A stretch of 64,000 nucleotides of DNA from the NCBI GenBank assembly GCA_964017155.1, contig OZ024860.1, positions 53,190,056 through 53,254,055 on the forward strand, written 5' to 3'. Shown one piece after another: positions 12,080 to 23,100 of this stretch; position 1 is the first letter of the stretch; each line of letters starts with the position of its first letter. The translations under genes were made by a program, and so were the position numbers. The notes beneath the pieces were generated by a model. That model saw nothing but the letters and a program-made list of their open reading frames with translations, was not told where the DNA came from and did no database searches. This stretch comes from Oasisia sp. SBJ-2009 (lineage: Eukaryota > Annelida > Polychaeta > Sabellida > Siboglinidae).

Positions 12080-12214
12080 GCCTGTGCGTCCATGCGGGCG
12101 TTATAGGGTACGGACGTGCATGAGAACGTGCACACATGAGGGCGTCCGTGCGTGACGGCGTGCAGACGTACGGGCGTATGGGCGTGAGTGCTTTTGGTCG
12201 TGCGTACGTGCATT
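12080..12214. repeat. Degenerate GGGCGTRCGTGC-type low-complexity tract
   Basis: Irregular recurrence of GGCGT, CGTGC and CGTACG words over about 130 bp. It looks like a decayed minisatellite with period near 12 bp. Confidence 0.5.
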
Positions 12215-12227
12215 AATAACACTTTTT

Positions 12228-12419
12228 TTGAATATAAATAATGATATAGTGTTTCTGAATATTTATGAACAGAACATCCGGTTCTTCACCTCCCCGGTTC
12301 GGGAACTGGCAGATCTCTGCAAAGTGCAGACCAGTCGTTTAGAGAAGCACGCCCAGGACTGTCGGAGGCTGAAATTCGACATTCTGTCAAAACAGAACTG
12401 TGGGATGTCTTCGAAGTAG
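12228..12419 (+). CDS. Short ORF, unrecognised, possibly an exon remnant
   Basis: The frame encodes about 63 residues. A charged helical-looking stretch (VRELADLCKVQTSRLEK) suggests real coding composition, but I recognise no family and no splice context. It could be a terminal exon fragment or chance. Confidence 0.15.
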   Translation: MNINNDIVFLNIYEQNIRFFTSPVRELADLCKVQTSRLEKHAQDCRRLKFDILSKQNCGMSSK

Positions 12420-12639
12420 CGCATCACCACCGGTCGTCATGGCAACGGTTTTTACCCGCGTCTTATGCCTGCTTTGACGTATTCCCAGGCACGTGCGTAG
12501 CGGCGTTGGCATTTAGCGCTCTGCGTTCGTTCTGTTGTAATTAAATAAATAGTAGGGTCTAGAATTGCACTTTCGTGACCATTTTCTGGCTACTAAGGTT
12601 TGACGATTGATTTGACTTCTATGGACCATTTAAAACATA

Positions 12640-13160
12640 TTTAGCCCCCCGGTCCCTCTAAAAAATGCTAGCATTTTCCGCCAGAGGGCCAAACCCAAAA
12701 TGGCTGCTGGCACCATTTCAAAAAATCACGTATGAAGACACTTTTTCGGGTAAGTCTTACACTTACCCGAAAAAGTTCCGATTCTGATATTAGTTTGATG
12801 CTATGACATCATGTTGACCTATATATCCAAGATGGACGCATCCTGGTAGAACGAAAACGTAACTTTTAAACCAGAACACAAAGAAGCATGTATGAATACA
12901 CTTTTTCGGGTACGTCGACCACGAGGATTCCGATTCTGACATAAGTTTGAAGTTATGACATCATTTTGACACAGAAATCCAAGATGGTTGCCATCCGGTT
13001 AAAGATGGCCGCCATCCCGTAGAGCGAAAACGTGACTTTTTAACGAGAAGGGAATATGTGTGTTTTTGGAGTTTGCATTTATACAGTATGTAAATAAGTA
13101 GAGAAACAATACTAGTAAACTATGTTCAGTGAAACAAATTAACGTCGAAACACATTTTAA
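12640..13160 (-). repeat. 3' tail of the repeat-family element, left (minus-strand) copy
   Basis: Non-coding tail with at least two units of about 172 bp. Landmarks are CGTAACTTTT at 12859 and CGTGACTTTT at 13031, with TGACATCA, ACTTTTTCGGG and AAGATGGCCGCC words in each unit. It is the inverted counterpart of 15,440-15,950. An extra hairpin occurs at 12,741-12,775. Confidence 0.75.
12741..12775. other. Perfect 15-bp hairpin
   Basis: CTTTTTCGGGTAAGT (12,741-12,755), then the 5-base loop CTTAC, then ACTTACCCGAAAAAG (12,761-12,775). The arms are exact reverse complements. It sits in the outer unit of the left tail at the conserved ACTTTTTCGGG word. I did not see it in the right-hand copy. Confidence 0.8.
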
Positions 13161-14880
13161 CTTGGTATTTACAGGGCGACAGTGATCACCCACCAGCTCC
13201 CAGCCATGGTGGGACATTGGATACGCCAAGTAGTTGGCGCTGAGGCATTGTTGGCACTGGCTATCTGCATCTGGAGGGAGGCAGATGAATGATTTGTCAT
13301 TCATTCTCTTCCACTTCGCGGCACGGGCCTCAGCTATGGTGCTACACTTGTTCTCGCCGTAGATGGCATGTCGTGTGAACTGCTCTACTACCTCCTCCTC
13401 AAGGTCAAGGCTCTATCCACACGACGAGAGTGCCGTCGCGCCACAGGGTTCTTCGCCACTTGGTCATACACCAACTACTTACCCTTACCGTAGAAGCCTG
13501 AGTTGTCATCACAGCCAGTCATACAGTGCAGCTGCACAATACAGCCTGCCATCTCGTCAGCTAGCAGGCCTCGGCAGAAGACCGTCACCTACTTTCTCTT
13601 GATACAGATCATGCCTGCCAGCTTCTGCCAGAGGACGGCTGCCACGACATAGGCATCTGTATCAACGGCATCAATGACAACAGGGCCAGTGCTGCCTGAC
13701 TCGCGCAGAACTGCGTAAGCGGAGAAGAGGACAGTGTCAGCCTGAGACTGGTCAAAGCTATGGTTCTGCATTGGTTGCTGTATTGACACGTTGGTGCTGT
13801 GGGGGCCAACTGAGTAGATACTTTCAGCATCAACACTCAGTGCTAGGTCAGTCAGATAGTTGCATATCAATTTTTGCAGCTGCCCTTGTTGCTGACTCTA
13901 CAGCGTTATGAACGCTCTGGCACAGGGGAAGGGTCTGCCAAGTTCATGTAGGTGTTGAGGACATGTGCCTTTCCCTGCACCCGCAGGTCTCGCTCGTCGT
14001 CTTTAGTCGAGTATGCTGCATCGTACACAGATGATACGGTCAGCATCGCCATGGCGGGCAAGGATAATGGATGACACCGTGTCCACGTAGTCCGACCAGT
14101 AGTATGCCGTCTGCCGATCTTCTGCTGTTGGAGTTGCCATACTCCAGATCATGTCCATGTCGACAACAGCGACGTAGGGTTCATGTAGGTCTACATATTG
14201 CAGAGAGAGCTTCAGCATGACCTTGCTCCTTTGCATGTTCCTGTATATGCCGTCGAAATTGAACAAGGTCATACACTCCTCGACAACGCGATGTTCCAAC
14301 AACTGGGGCAGGTCCATATATTGACTGATCTCAACCAGCTTGATCACTGCCTTAAGAGCAGTCCGTCCCATCTCTGTCGCCGTGAGTTCCTCCCATGGCT
14401 TCTTCGCGCCTGGTTCCTTGGCAAATGTCAACCGTTTGCTCAGAGGAACGGACGCATGGAGGGAGGTATTCTTACTGAACACTAGCTCTCGCAAGAAACT
14501 GGTCAATGATTCTTCCACCGCAGCCTCTGAGTTGAAGTCCGCAACGAGCTTACCAGATGCAGGCCTTGCTGACTGTAGGGTGCGGCGGAGGGTTGGTGAG
14601 GCCGGGTCGAACGGGAGGTAGTCGAATTCTTGCATGCATGTGACCAGGTCCTGCACGCACTGCTCATCTTATCGCATCCGTTTTGGGCCGCATTTTATGT
14701 GCTTCCTCTTTGCATCTTTTCGATTGACCAGGTCGTTGTGAGCCATTCTGATCCGGGCCACATTGTTCACATTACATTTCTGGAGTGCACCAGCAGCTGA
14801 TTCTCATTCTGGAGGATGATGAGCCTGTCTTGTTTCATTTTGCTGATCTCGTTCATGGTATACTCACTCCACATAGCCCA
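13160..14880 (-). pseudogene. C-terminal part of large multicopy repeat-family protein
   Basis: Reading leftward from about 14,880, a charged segment (QNENQLLVHSRNV, then MAHNDLVNRKDAKRK) leads to 14,656-14,003. That contains DMIWSMATPTAEDRQTAYYW and SSIILARHGDADRIICV. The frame shifts near 14,032 into YDAAYSTKDDERDLRVQGK. Next comes 13,870-13,589 with GPVVIDAVDTDAYVVAAVLW, then FCRGLL and a degraded end with ICLPPDADSQ (about 13,280). I recognise this arrangement as a family of long uncharacterised proteins found in many copies in invertebrate genomes. The DTD motif, with TGCD...KGK seen in the partner copy, resembles a PIN/FEN1-like nuclease fold (inference). Several frameshifts and stops make this copy non-functional. 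Confidence 0.65.
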
Positions 14881-14888
14881 TTACTGAC

Positions 14889-15440
14889 CCCTTCTCTGCT
14901 TACGCAGTTCTGCGCGAGTCAAGCTGCACTGGCCCTGTTGTCATTTATGCTGTTGATACAGATGCCTATGTCGCGGCAGCCGTCCTCTGGCAGCAGTTGG
15001 CAGATATTATCTGTATCAAGAGAAAGCAGGAGACGATCTTCTGCCGAGGCCTGCTAGCTGACAAGATGGCAGGCTGTATTGTGCAGCTGCACTGTATGAC
15101 TGGCTGTGATGCCAACTCAGTCTTCTACGGTAAGGGTAAGAAGTTGGTGTATGGGAACACCACGTAGCGAAGAACCCTGTGGCGCGACAGCAGCTGTCGT
15201 CATGCGGAGAGAGCCTTGACCTTGAGGAGGAGGAGGAGTTAGAGCATCTCTTCGAGTTCACACGACATGTCATCTACGGCGACAAAAAGAGTAGCACCAT
15301 AGCTGAGGCCCGTGCCGCGAAGTGGAGTAGAATGAATAACAAATCATTGATCTGCCTCCCTCCAGATGCAGATAGCCTGCGCCAACACTGCCTCCGCGCC
15401 AACTACTTGTCGTATCTAGTGTGCCACCGTCCCTGAAGCA
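14889..15440 (+). pseudogene. Inverted second copy of the C-terminal nuclease-like region
   Basis: This is the plus-strand counterpart of 13,160-13,729. Homology starts abruptly at about 14,889 with the codons for AYAVLRES. It then reads DTDAYVAAAVLWQQLADI, MAGCIVQLHCMTGCDANS, FYGKGK, LDLEEEEELEHLFEFTRH, IYGDKKSSTIAEARAAKW and ICLPPDADSLRQHCLRAN. It is better preserved at the C-terminal end than the minus-strand copy. Frame changes and a stop after the KGK motif make it a pseudogene. The pair forms a large inverted repeat around a spacer of about 1.16 kb. Confidence 0.65.
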
Positions 15441-15950
15441 CGTTAAACATTTTTCACTGAACATAGTTTCAAGTATTGTTTCTCTACTTATTTACATACT
15501 GTATGAATGCAAACTCAAAAAACCCACATATTCTCTTCTCGTTCAAAAGTTACGTTTTCGCTCTACGGGATGGCGGCCATCTTTGACCGGATGGCAACCA
15601 TCTTGGATTTCTGGGTCAAAATGATGTCATAACTTCAAACTGATGTCCGAATCGGAATCATCGAGATCGTTGTACCCGAAAAACTGTCTTCATACATGCT
15701 TCTAGATGCTCTGGTTTAAAAGTTACGTTTTCGTTCTATCAGCTATGGCGACCATCTTGGATGTCTGGGTCATAATGATGTCATTACGTCAAACTGATGT
15801 CAGAAACGGAATCCTCGTGGTCGACGAACCCGAAAAAGTGTATTCATACATGCTTCTTGGTGTTCTGGTTTAAAAGTTACGTTTTCGTTCTACCAGGTGG
15901 CGTCCATTTTGGATTTATGAATCAATATGATGTCATGGCGTTAAACTAAT
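15440..15950 (+). repeat. 3' tail of the element, right (plus-strand) copy, three units
   Basis: The word AAAAGTTACGTTTTCG recurs at 15,545, 15,718 and 15,872 (spacing 173 and 154). Each unit also carries GGCGGCCATCTTGGAT-like, ATGATGTCAT and CCCGAAAAA words. This is the reverse complement of the left tail, with one more unit. Confidence 0.8.
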
Positions 15951-15972
15951 AGTCCAGTTCCTTGTGTAATTT

Positions 15973-16600
15973 CGTTCAAATTTTTTGGAGATTTGCAAAA
16001 CTATACATTTTTGAAAAGATTAGGACCTACTGAACCTGAAAAGTAATGTTTACATTTTTTATAAACACTCTAAGGCGGCCATCTTGGATTTTCAAAATGG
16101 CGACTATTTTTGGCTCACATTTTGCAATATCTCGGCTTCTAAGCATCTTAGGCTTTTGATTTTGGTGTCTAAATATACATTTTCAGAGACATGGAATCTA
16201 ATGAGACAACTTACAATGCACTACATTTAATGCAAGACAGTATAAATCACAATGTTTACTCAAAAATTACCAAAATGTACTTCTAGTCTAGTTCACTATG
16301 TACATATTAAACTTTTCGTTCAATGTTTTTGGAGATTTGCAAAACTATATATTTTTGGAAAGTTTAGAACATAATGAACCTGAAAAGTAATGTTTACATT
16401 TTTTCTAAACACTCTATGGCGGCCATCTTGGATTTTAAAAATGGCGACTATATTTTGCTCACATTTTGCAATATCTCGGCTTCTAAGTCTTAGGCTTTTG
16501 ATTTTGGTGTCTAAACAAACATTTTTGAGACAAGGAATCTAATGGGACAACATATAATGAGATATATAATGCATGACACTATTTTGGATTTTTTTGAAAA
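15973..16600. repeat. Two direct repeats, period 344 bp
   Basis: Both copies start CGTTCAA...TTTTTGGAGATTTGCAAAAC (15,973 and 16,317). They continue through GAACCTGAAAAGTAATG, GCGGCCATCTTGGATTTT, AAAATGGCGACTAT, TTTTGCAATATCTCGGCTTC and TTGATTTTGGTGTCTAAA in the same order. They are non-coding and contain YY1-like CCATCTTG words. A short direct repeat, AAAATCATTGTTGTCTAG, follows at 16,686 and 16,726. Confidence 0.85.
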
Positions 16601-16809
16601 AATACATAAATTCTAAGTAACAACCTGAGGCTCAAATGGTAAATATTAGTCAACTTTTCGAGCATTGAAGATAGTCTAGTTTTTAAAATCATTGTTGTCT
16701 AGTCTAATAATTACATGTATTATTAAAATCATTGTTGTCTAGAATCCAGTGTCCCATTGTTGTTGTTTCAGAGATACATGGAGCCGACCACGAATGAGGT
16801 CCCCCAAAC

Positions 16810-18671
16810 TTACTGGTGGATGGCCGTGCCAAACCACTGACTATAAACTGTGTGTTGTGCGTCAAAAAGAAGCCGAACCTTTAGTGTTGCACCCAAGATT
16901 AACGTCATACCACAACCTCCTATAGGCAGTGAAGGAGCATCCACCATCTGAACTGCTTTCGCGTAGAGGGCCATGTCATAGGTTATGACAGTGGTGTACT
17001 TTTCTCCAACTGTCAACTCCTTCAACTGATGTGCCTGCTTCATCACTGTTAGCAGAGTTGACCACTCGTGTGCCACTTCTGGGAGTAGGGGCACGGCACC
17101 AACCTCGGTCAGCGGCTTGCTTGTTGACACAAATGATTTGTAGCCAGCACAACCTGGAATTTGGCTTGACCTTTCATCCTTCATCCTGGAAAGAGTTGAG
17201 GCGACAACCCATCCAAGTTGTGTAAGTTGATAGCTATCTGCTACACCAGAGTTGTTGATGCTGAACTCCCTCGCCCGCTGCTGAGATGATGTTGCTTTTG
17301 GCTTCTCACACGGTAGTATGGCTGTATGGTATGGAGTCACCAAGAGACTCTTTGACTTTGTGTCACCAATGCGTAGAGGGGGTGTGATTGGTTCACCAGG
17401 TTCATCAGCCTTCTGGTAGATGGCAGTGACTGTCCCATGTGTTGTACCCTTGCCATCAGCAGTGTCCTCAGCAAAGACTGTGTTGTCTGAGGCAAAGAAC
17501 ATAAATGTGCCCTTCTTCAAGAAAATTGGCACGTACAGTCCCTGGCACTGCTTTGTGTTCTCCACTACAGCATTGGCAAGGGCTATTTCCATGATGAGGG
17601 CACGGCTGTAGGAGACACGGTGACCCTGTGCATTGAGGAGATCCACAAGTTTCTTGTTTCTTGTGTCGTGATTGATGGTCAGGGCCAATCCCAGTACTTG
17701 GGGGTTTTCCCTAGCTTGTTGAGACCGGAATCCAGCACCCTCGTCACTCGGCTTGAACGTGACTTGCTTCTTGGATTTGAAACCAAACATCAGGTTTTAG
17801 CTCAGGGTTAGTGCACCCCTGTCAATAATAGTTGTCCGCACGTCAGTTTGCAGTTTGTCTGCAGGTCCCGCCATTATCCAGCGGATCATGGTATACAGTT
17901 CCACCGGTACATCATTCAGGGTACTGGTTACTACTATGGAACTGGACGTCTTCACTGTCTTGGTGAACTGCTCAATTCTTTGGGGAAGGAGTCTGGCTGA
18001 TTGGTAGAGGTTTTTCATGCTTTCAGTGTCATCTGCAGTTCTGATAGCAGTCTGGAGCATGTCTGCATCACAAGCCTCTGGACAGTACAAGACATGTTTC
18101 TCTGTCGGACTGATGTTACGTGTGGTAATTCAGAAAGGATTCTGTCTTTCAACCACCATTGCCTGGTGAAGGCAGGTGAATGATTTTCCAGGGCCTCTGT
18201 TCCACCCAAATGTAGCATGTTGACATATGTGTTCTCGATGTCTTCGATTGAGAGGTATGTTCCATCTCTGGTCTGTGTATCTATGATGTTCAGCAGTTCA
18301 ACGAAGCTGGATCCTTGTGGGGGACTTTGTTTTGTCTTGGGTGCTTGGTTGGTGTCATCCCGCAGAACGTGGAACACGTGTTTGGTCCAGCAAGCTTTGT
18401 GATACTGGATATCCATAGCATGGGCATCACCATCAGCAATGCAAGTACTGTATCTAGTTTTCAGTTTTGGATCTGAAGACGCTTGCACTGCTTGCTTTAG
18501 TGATTGTCCGGCATTCCCTGTTCTGACAGTGAAGAGTTTCTGGCCATTGTCTGTCTGGCAAACGAAACACATGTCCTTGTTCAAAGGTCGTGTTGATGAT
18601 CGGGTATATGGTGCAGCTGAGCCAGTCACGTTATTCACGTCATCAGCACTTCTTGATCTGCGACCTTTCAC
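16810..18671 (-). pseudogene. N-terminal part of the same repeat-family protein
   Basis: The ATG at 18,671 opens a 218-residue frame with a possible zinc-binding N-terminus: CFVCQ, then YHKACW about 65-70 residues later, with other Cys/His between. A frameshift near 18,090-18,110 moves to a second frame (MLQTAIRTADDTES, YTMIRWIM). An in-frame TAA at 17,797-17,799 interrupts it. The same frame continues at 17,790 with QVTFKPSDEG, LGLALTINHDTRNKKLVDLL, RVSYSRALIMEIALANAV, DNTVFAEDTADGKGTTHGTV and so on, ending at 16,810. The segment matches the conserved N-terminal half of the multicopy family whose C-terminal half is at 13,160-14,880. The central part is missing, replaced by the inverted-repeat block. 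Possible DNA-transposon origin is inferred. I cannot name the superfamily. Confidence 0.65.
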
Positions 18672-20027
18672 CCTGAGACGGATGGGACTTTGTCGTTTTT
18701 CTTAGTTTTTCCGACCTATCACCCTGTTAAGGTCGCCAAATGCCTCGCTCGTCGTCTAACGATTTTATATTAGTGGTTCCTTATTACTCCCGCCGTTTAC
18801 CCACCGGTCGGCACGGCACGGCACGGCACGGCACGGAACTTTGTTGAAACAGGTTTAAACAGAAATTCTCGTTTCCCCAACTGATCACCCGTAGACGGAT
18901 CGGACTTTGTCGTTTTCCTCGATTTTCTGAAAGTTGGCAAAATGACGCGCACGGCCATTGGGCTTCCTCGAGAGAGTCGTAGTTACTCCCCGTGCGCGAC
19001 ACACGCCCGAGAAGACCGACCGGCGCGTCGAACTTTGCGTTTATCTCGATTCGCAGAACTGATCCCCCGTAGACGGATAGGACTTTGTCGTCGTTTTCCT
19101 CGATTTCTCCAACTATCACCCTGTTAAGGTCGCCAAATGCCTCGTCACCTCATCTAGCTAGTGTTTCCTTATTACTCCCGCCGTTTACCCTCCGGTCGGC
19201 ACGGAATTATGTTGAAAAGAATGTAGACAGACATTTACGCTTCCCCAACTGATCCCCAGTAGACGGATCGGACTTTGTCGTCGTTTTCCTCGATTTCTCC
19301 AACTATCACCCTGTTAAGGTCGCCAAATGCCTCGTCTCCTCATCTAGTTAGTGGTTCCTTATTGCTCCCGTCGTTTACCCGCCGGTCGGTAAGGAATTAT
19401 TTTGAAAAGAATGTAGACAGACAGTTACGCTTCCCCAACTGATCCCCCGTAGACGGATCGGACTTTGTCGTTTTCCTAGATTTTCCGAAAGTTGGCAAAA
19501 TAACGGGCACGGCCATTGGGCTTCCTCGAGAGAGTCGTAGTTACTCCCCGTGCGCGACAAACGCCCGAGAAGACCGAACGGCGCGTCGAACTTTGCCGTT
19601 TTTCTCGATTCCCAGAACTGATCCCCCGTAGACGGATAGGACTTAGTCGTTTTTCTCGATTTGTTTCCAAAAGTTGGCCAAATGACGCGCACGGCCATTA
19701 CGTTTCCTCGAGAGAGTCGTAGTTACTCCACGTGCGCGAAAAACGCCCGAGAAGACCGACCGGCGCGTCGAACTTTGCCGTTTTTCTCGATTCGCAGAAC
19801 TGATCCCCCGTAGACGGACAGGACTTAGTCGTTTTTATCGATTTGTTTCCAAAAGTTGGCAAAACGACGCGCCCGGTCGGTCATTCGTCTACATGCACAA
19901 GTGATCTCTACCGTCGTCGAGTCCGTCTTTCCCGTCTCTCTCCCTCCGCCGGCCCGGGCCGGGCCCGGCCTGGCCGCGCTGGGCCCGGTCGGACCGGACC
20001 GCACCTCGCCGCGCGGCCGCGCGGGCC

Positions 20028-20106
20028 GGGCCGGGCCGGGCCGGGCCGGGCCGGGCCGGGCCGGGCCGGGCCGGGCCGGGCCGCGCCGGGCCGGGCCGCG
20101 CCGGGC
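20028..20106. repeat. Expanded GGGCC pentamer tract in the first C monomer
   Basis: About 14 GGGCC/CCGGG units in a row, with GCGCC interruptions at the right end. Other C monomers have only two to four, so this C monomer is 468 bp against about 380-413 bp elsewhere. Confidence 0.9.
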
Positions 20107-23100
20107 AGTTACCGGCGCCCGGCCGGGCTTCGGAACGCGACCGGCGGCAAGGCTTCGGCGCACACGACCGGGCCGGGCTTCGGCATGCGACCGGCGGCCG
20201 GGCTCCGGAACGCGACCAGGCTTCGGCGCGCACGACCGGGCCAGGTTTCGGCACGCCGCTTGCTCAACTGATCCCCCGTAGACGGATCGGACTTTGTCGT
20301 CGTTTTCCTCGATTTCTCCAACTATCACCGTGTTAAGGTCGCCAAATGCCTCGTCACCTCATCTAGTTAGTGGTTCCTTATTACACCCACCGTTTACCCG
20401 CCGGTCGGTAGGGAATTATGTTGAAAAGAATGTAGACAGACATTTACGCTTCCCCAACTGATCCCCCGTAGACGGATCGGACTTTGTCGTCGTTTTCCTC
20501 GATTTCTGCAACTATCACCCTGTTAAGGTCGCCAAATGCCTCTTCACCTTATCTAGTTAGTGGTTCCTTATTACTCCCACCGTTTACCCGCCGGTCGGTA
20601 CGGAATTATGTTGAAAAGAATGTAGACAGACATTTACGCTTCCCCAACTGATCCCCCGTAGACGGATGGGACTTTGTCGTTTTTCTAAGTTTTTCCTAAA
20701 ATCACCCTGTTAAGGTCGCCAAATGCCTCGGTCGTCGTCTAATGATTTTATATTAGTGGTTCCTTATTACTCCCGCAGTTTACCCACCGGTCGGCACGGC
20801 ACGGCACGGAACTTTGTTGAAACAGGTTTAAACAGAAATTCCCGTTTCCCCAACTGATCCCCCGTAGACGGATGGGACTTTGTCGTTTTCCTCGATTTTC
20901 CGAAAGTTGGCAAAATGACGCGTACGTCATTGGGCTTCCTCGAGAGAGAGTCGTATTTACTCCCCGTGCGCGACACACGCCCGAGAAGACCGACCGGCGC
21001 GTCGAAGTTTGCCGTTTTTCTCGATTCGCAGAACTGATCCCATGTAGACGGATAGGACTTAGTCGTTTTCCTCGATTTTCCGAAAGTTGGCCATATGACG
21101 CGCACGACCATTGCGTTTCCTCGAGAGAGTCGTTGTTACTGCCCGTGCGCGACAAACGCCCGAGAAGACCGACCGGTGCGTCGAACTTTGCCGTTTTTCT
21201 CGATTCGTAGACGGATAGGACTTTGTCGTTTTTCTCGATTTGTTTCCAAAAGTTGGCAAAATGACGCGCCCGGTCGGTCATTCGTCTACATCCACAAGTG
21301 ATCTCTACCGTCGTCGAGTCCGTCTTTCCCGTCTCTCTCCCTCCGCTGGGCCTGGCCGGACCGGACCGCACCTCGCAGTGCGGCCGGGCCGGGCCGGGCC
21401 GCGCCGGGCCGGGTCGCGCCGGGCAGTTACCGGCGCCCGGCCGGGCTTCGGAACGCCACCGGCGGCAAGGCTTCGGCGCACACGACCGGGCCGGGCTTCG
21501 GCATGCGACCGGCGGCCGGGCTTCGGAACGCGACCAGGCTTCGGCGCACACGACCGGGCCAGGTTTCGGCACGCCGCTTGCTCAACTGATCCCCCGTAGA
21601 CGGATCGGACTTTGTCGTCGTTTTCCTCGATTTCTCCAACTATCACCGTGTTAAGGTCGCCAAATGCCTCGTCACCTCATCTAGTTAGTGGTTCCTTATT
21701 ACTCCCACCGTTTACCCGGCGGACGGTACGGAATTATGTTGAAAAGAATGTAGACAGACATTTACGCTTCCCCAACTGATCCCCCGTAGACGGATCGGAC
21801 TTTGTCGTCGTTTTCCTCGATTTCTGCAACTATCACCCTGTTAAGGTCGCCAAATGCCTCTTCACCTTATCTAGTTAGTGGTTCCTTATTACTCCCACCG
21901 TTTACCCGCCGGTCGGTACGGAATTATGTTGAAAAGAATGTAGACAGACATTTACGCTTCCCCAACTGATCCCCCGTAGACGGATGGGACTTTGTCGTTT
22001 TTCTAAGTTTTTCCTAAAATCACCCTGTTAAGGTCGCCAAATGCCTCGGTCGTCGTCTAATGATTTTATATTAGTGGTTCCTTATTACTCCCGCAGTTTA
22101 CCCACCGGTCGGCACGGCACGGCACGGAACTTTGTTGAAACAGGCTTAAACAGAAATTCCCGTTTCCCCAACTGATCCCCCGTAGACGGATGGGACTTTG
22201 TCGTTTTCCTCGATTTTCCGAAAGTTGGCAAAATGACGCGTACGGCCATTGGGCTTCCTCGAGAGAGTCGTATTTACTCCCCGTGCTCGACACACGCCCG
22301 AGAAGACCGACCGGCGCGTCGAAGTTTGCCGTTTTTCTCGATTCGCAGAACTGATCCCATGTAGACGGATAGGACTTAGTCGTTTTCCTCGATTTTCCGA
22401 AAGTTGGCCATATGACGCGCACGACCATTGCGTTTCCTCGAGAGAGTCGTAGTTACTGCCCGTGCGCGACAAACGCCCGAGAAGACCGACCGGCGCGTGG
22501 AACTTTGCCGTTTTTCTCGATTCGCAGAACTGATCCCCCGTAGACGGATAGGACTTTGTCGTTTTTCTCGATTTGTTTCCAAAAGTTGGCAAAATGACGC
22601 GCCCGGTCGGTCATTCGTCTACATCCACAAGTGATCTCTACCGTCGTCGAGTCCGTCTTTCCCGTCTCTCTCCCTCCGCTGGGCCTGGCCGGACCGGACC
22701 GCACCTCGCAGTGCGGCCGGGCCGCGCCGGGCCGGGTCGCGCCGGGCAGTTACCGGCGCCCGGCCGGGCTTCGGAACACCACCGGCGGCAAGGCTTCGGC
22801 GCACACGACCGGGCCGGGCTTCGGGATGCGACCGGCGGCCGGGCTTCGGAACGCGACCAGGCTTCGGCGCACACGACCGGGCCAGGTTTCGGCACGCCGC
22901 TTGCTCAACTGATCCCCCGTAAACGGATCGGACTTTGTCGTCGTTTTCCTCGATTTCTTCAACTATCACCCTGTTAAGGTCGCCAAATGCCTCGTCACCT
23001 CATCTAGCTAGTGGTTCCTTATTACTCCCGCCGTTTACCCACCGGTCGGCACGGAATTCTGTTGAAAAGAATGTAGACAGACATTTACGCTTCCCCAACT

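Noticed and set aside
13363..13602. Ser-rich plus-strand ORF and its near-copy at 15016-15273 on the minus strand
   Set aside because: Both are antisense shadows of the nuclease-like coding region in the two inverted arms. Their similarity only reflects the inverted duplication.
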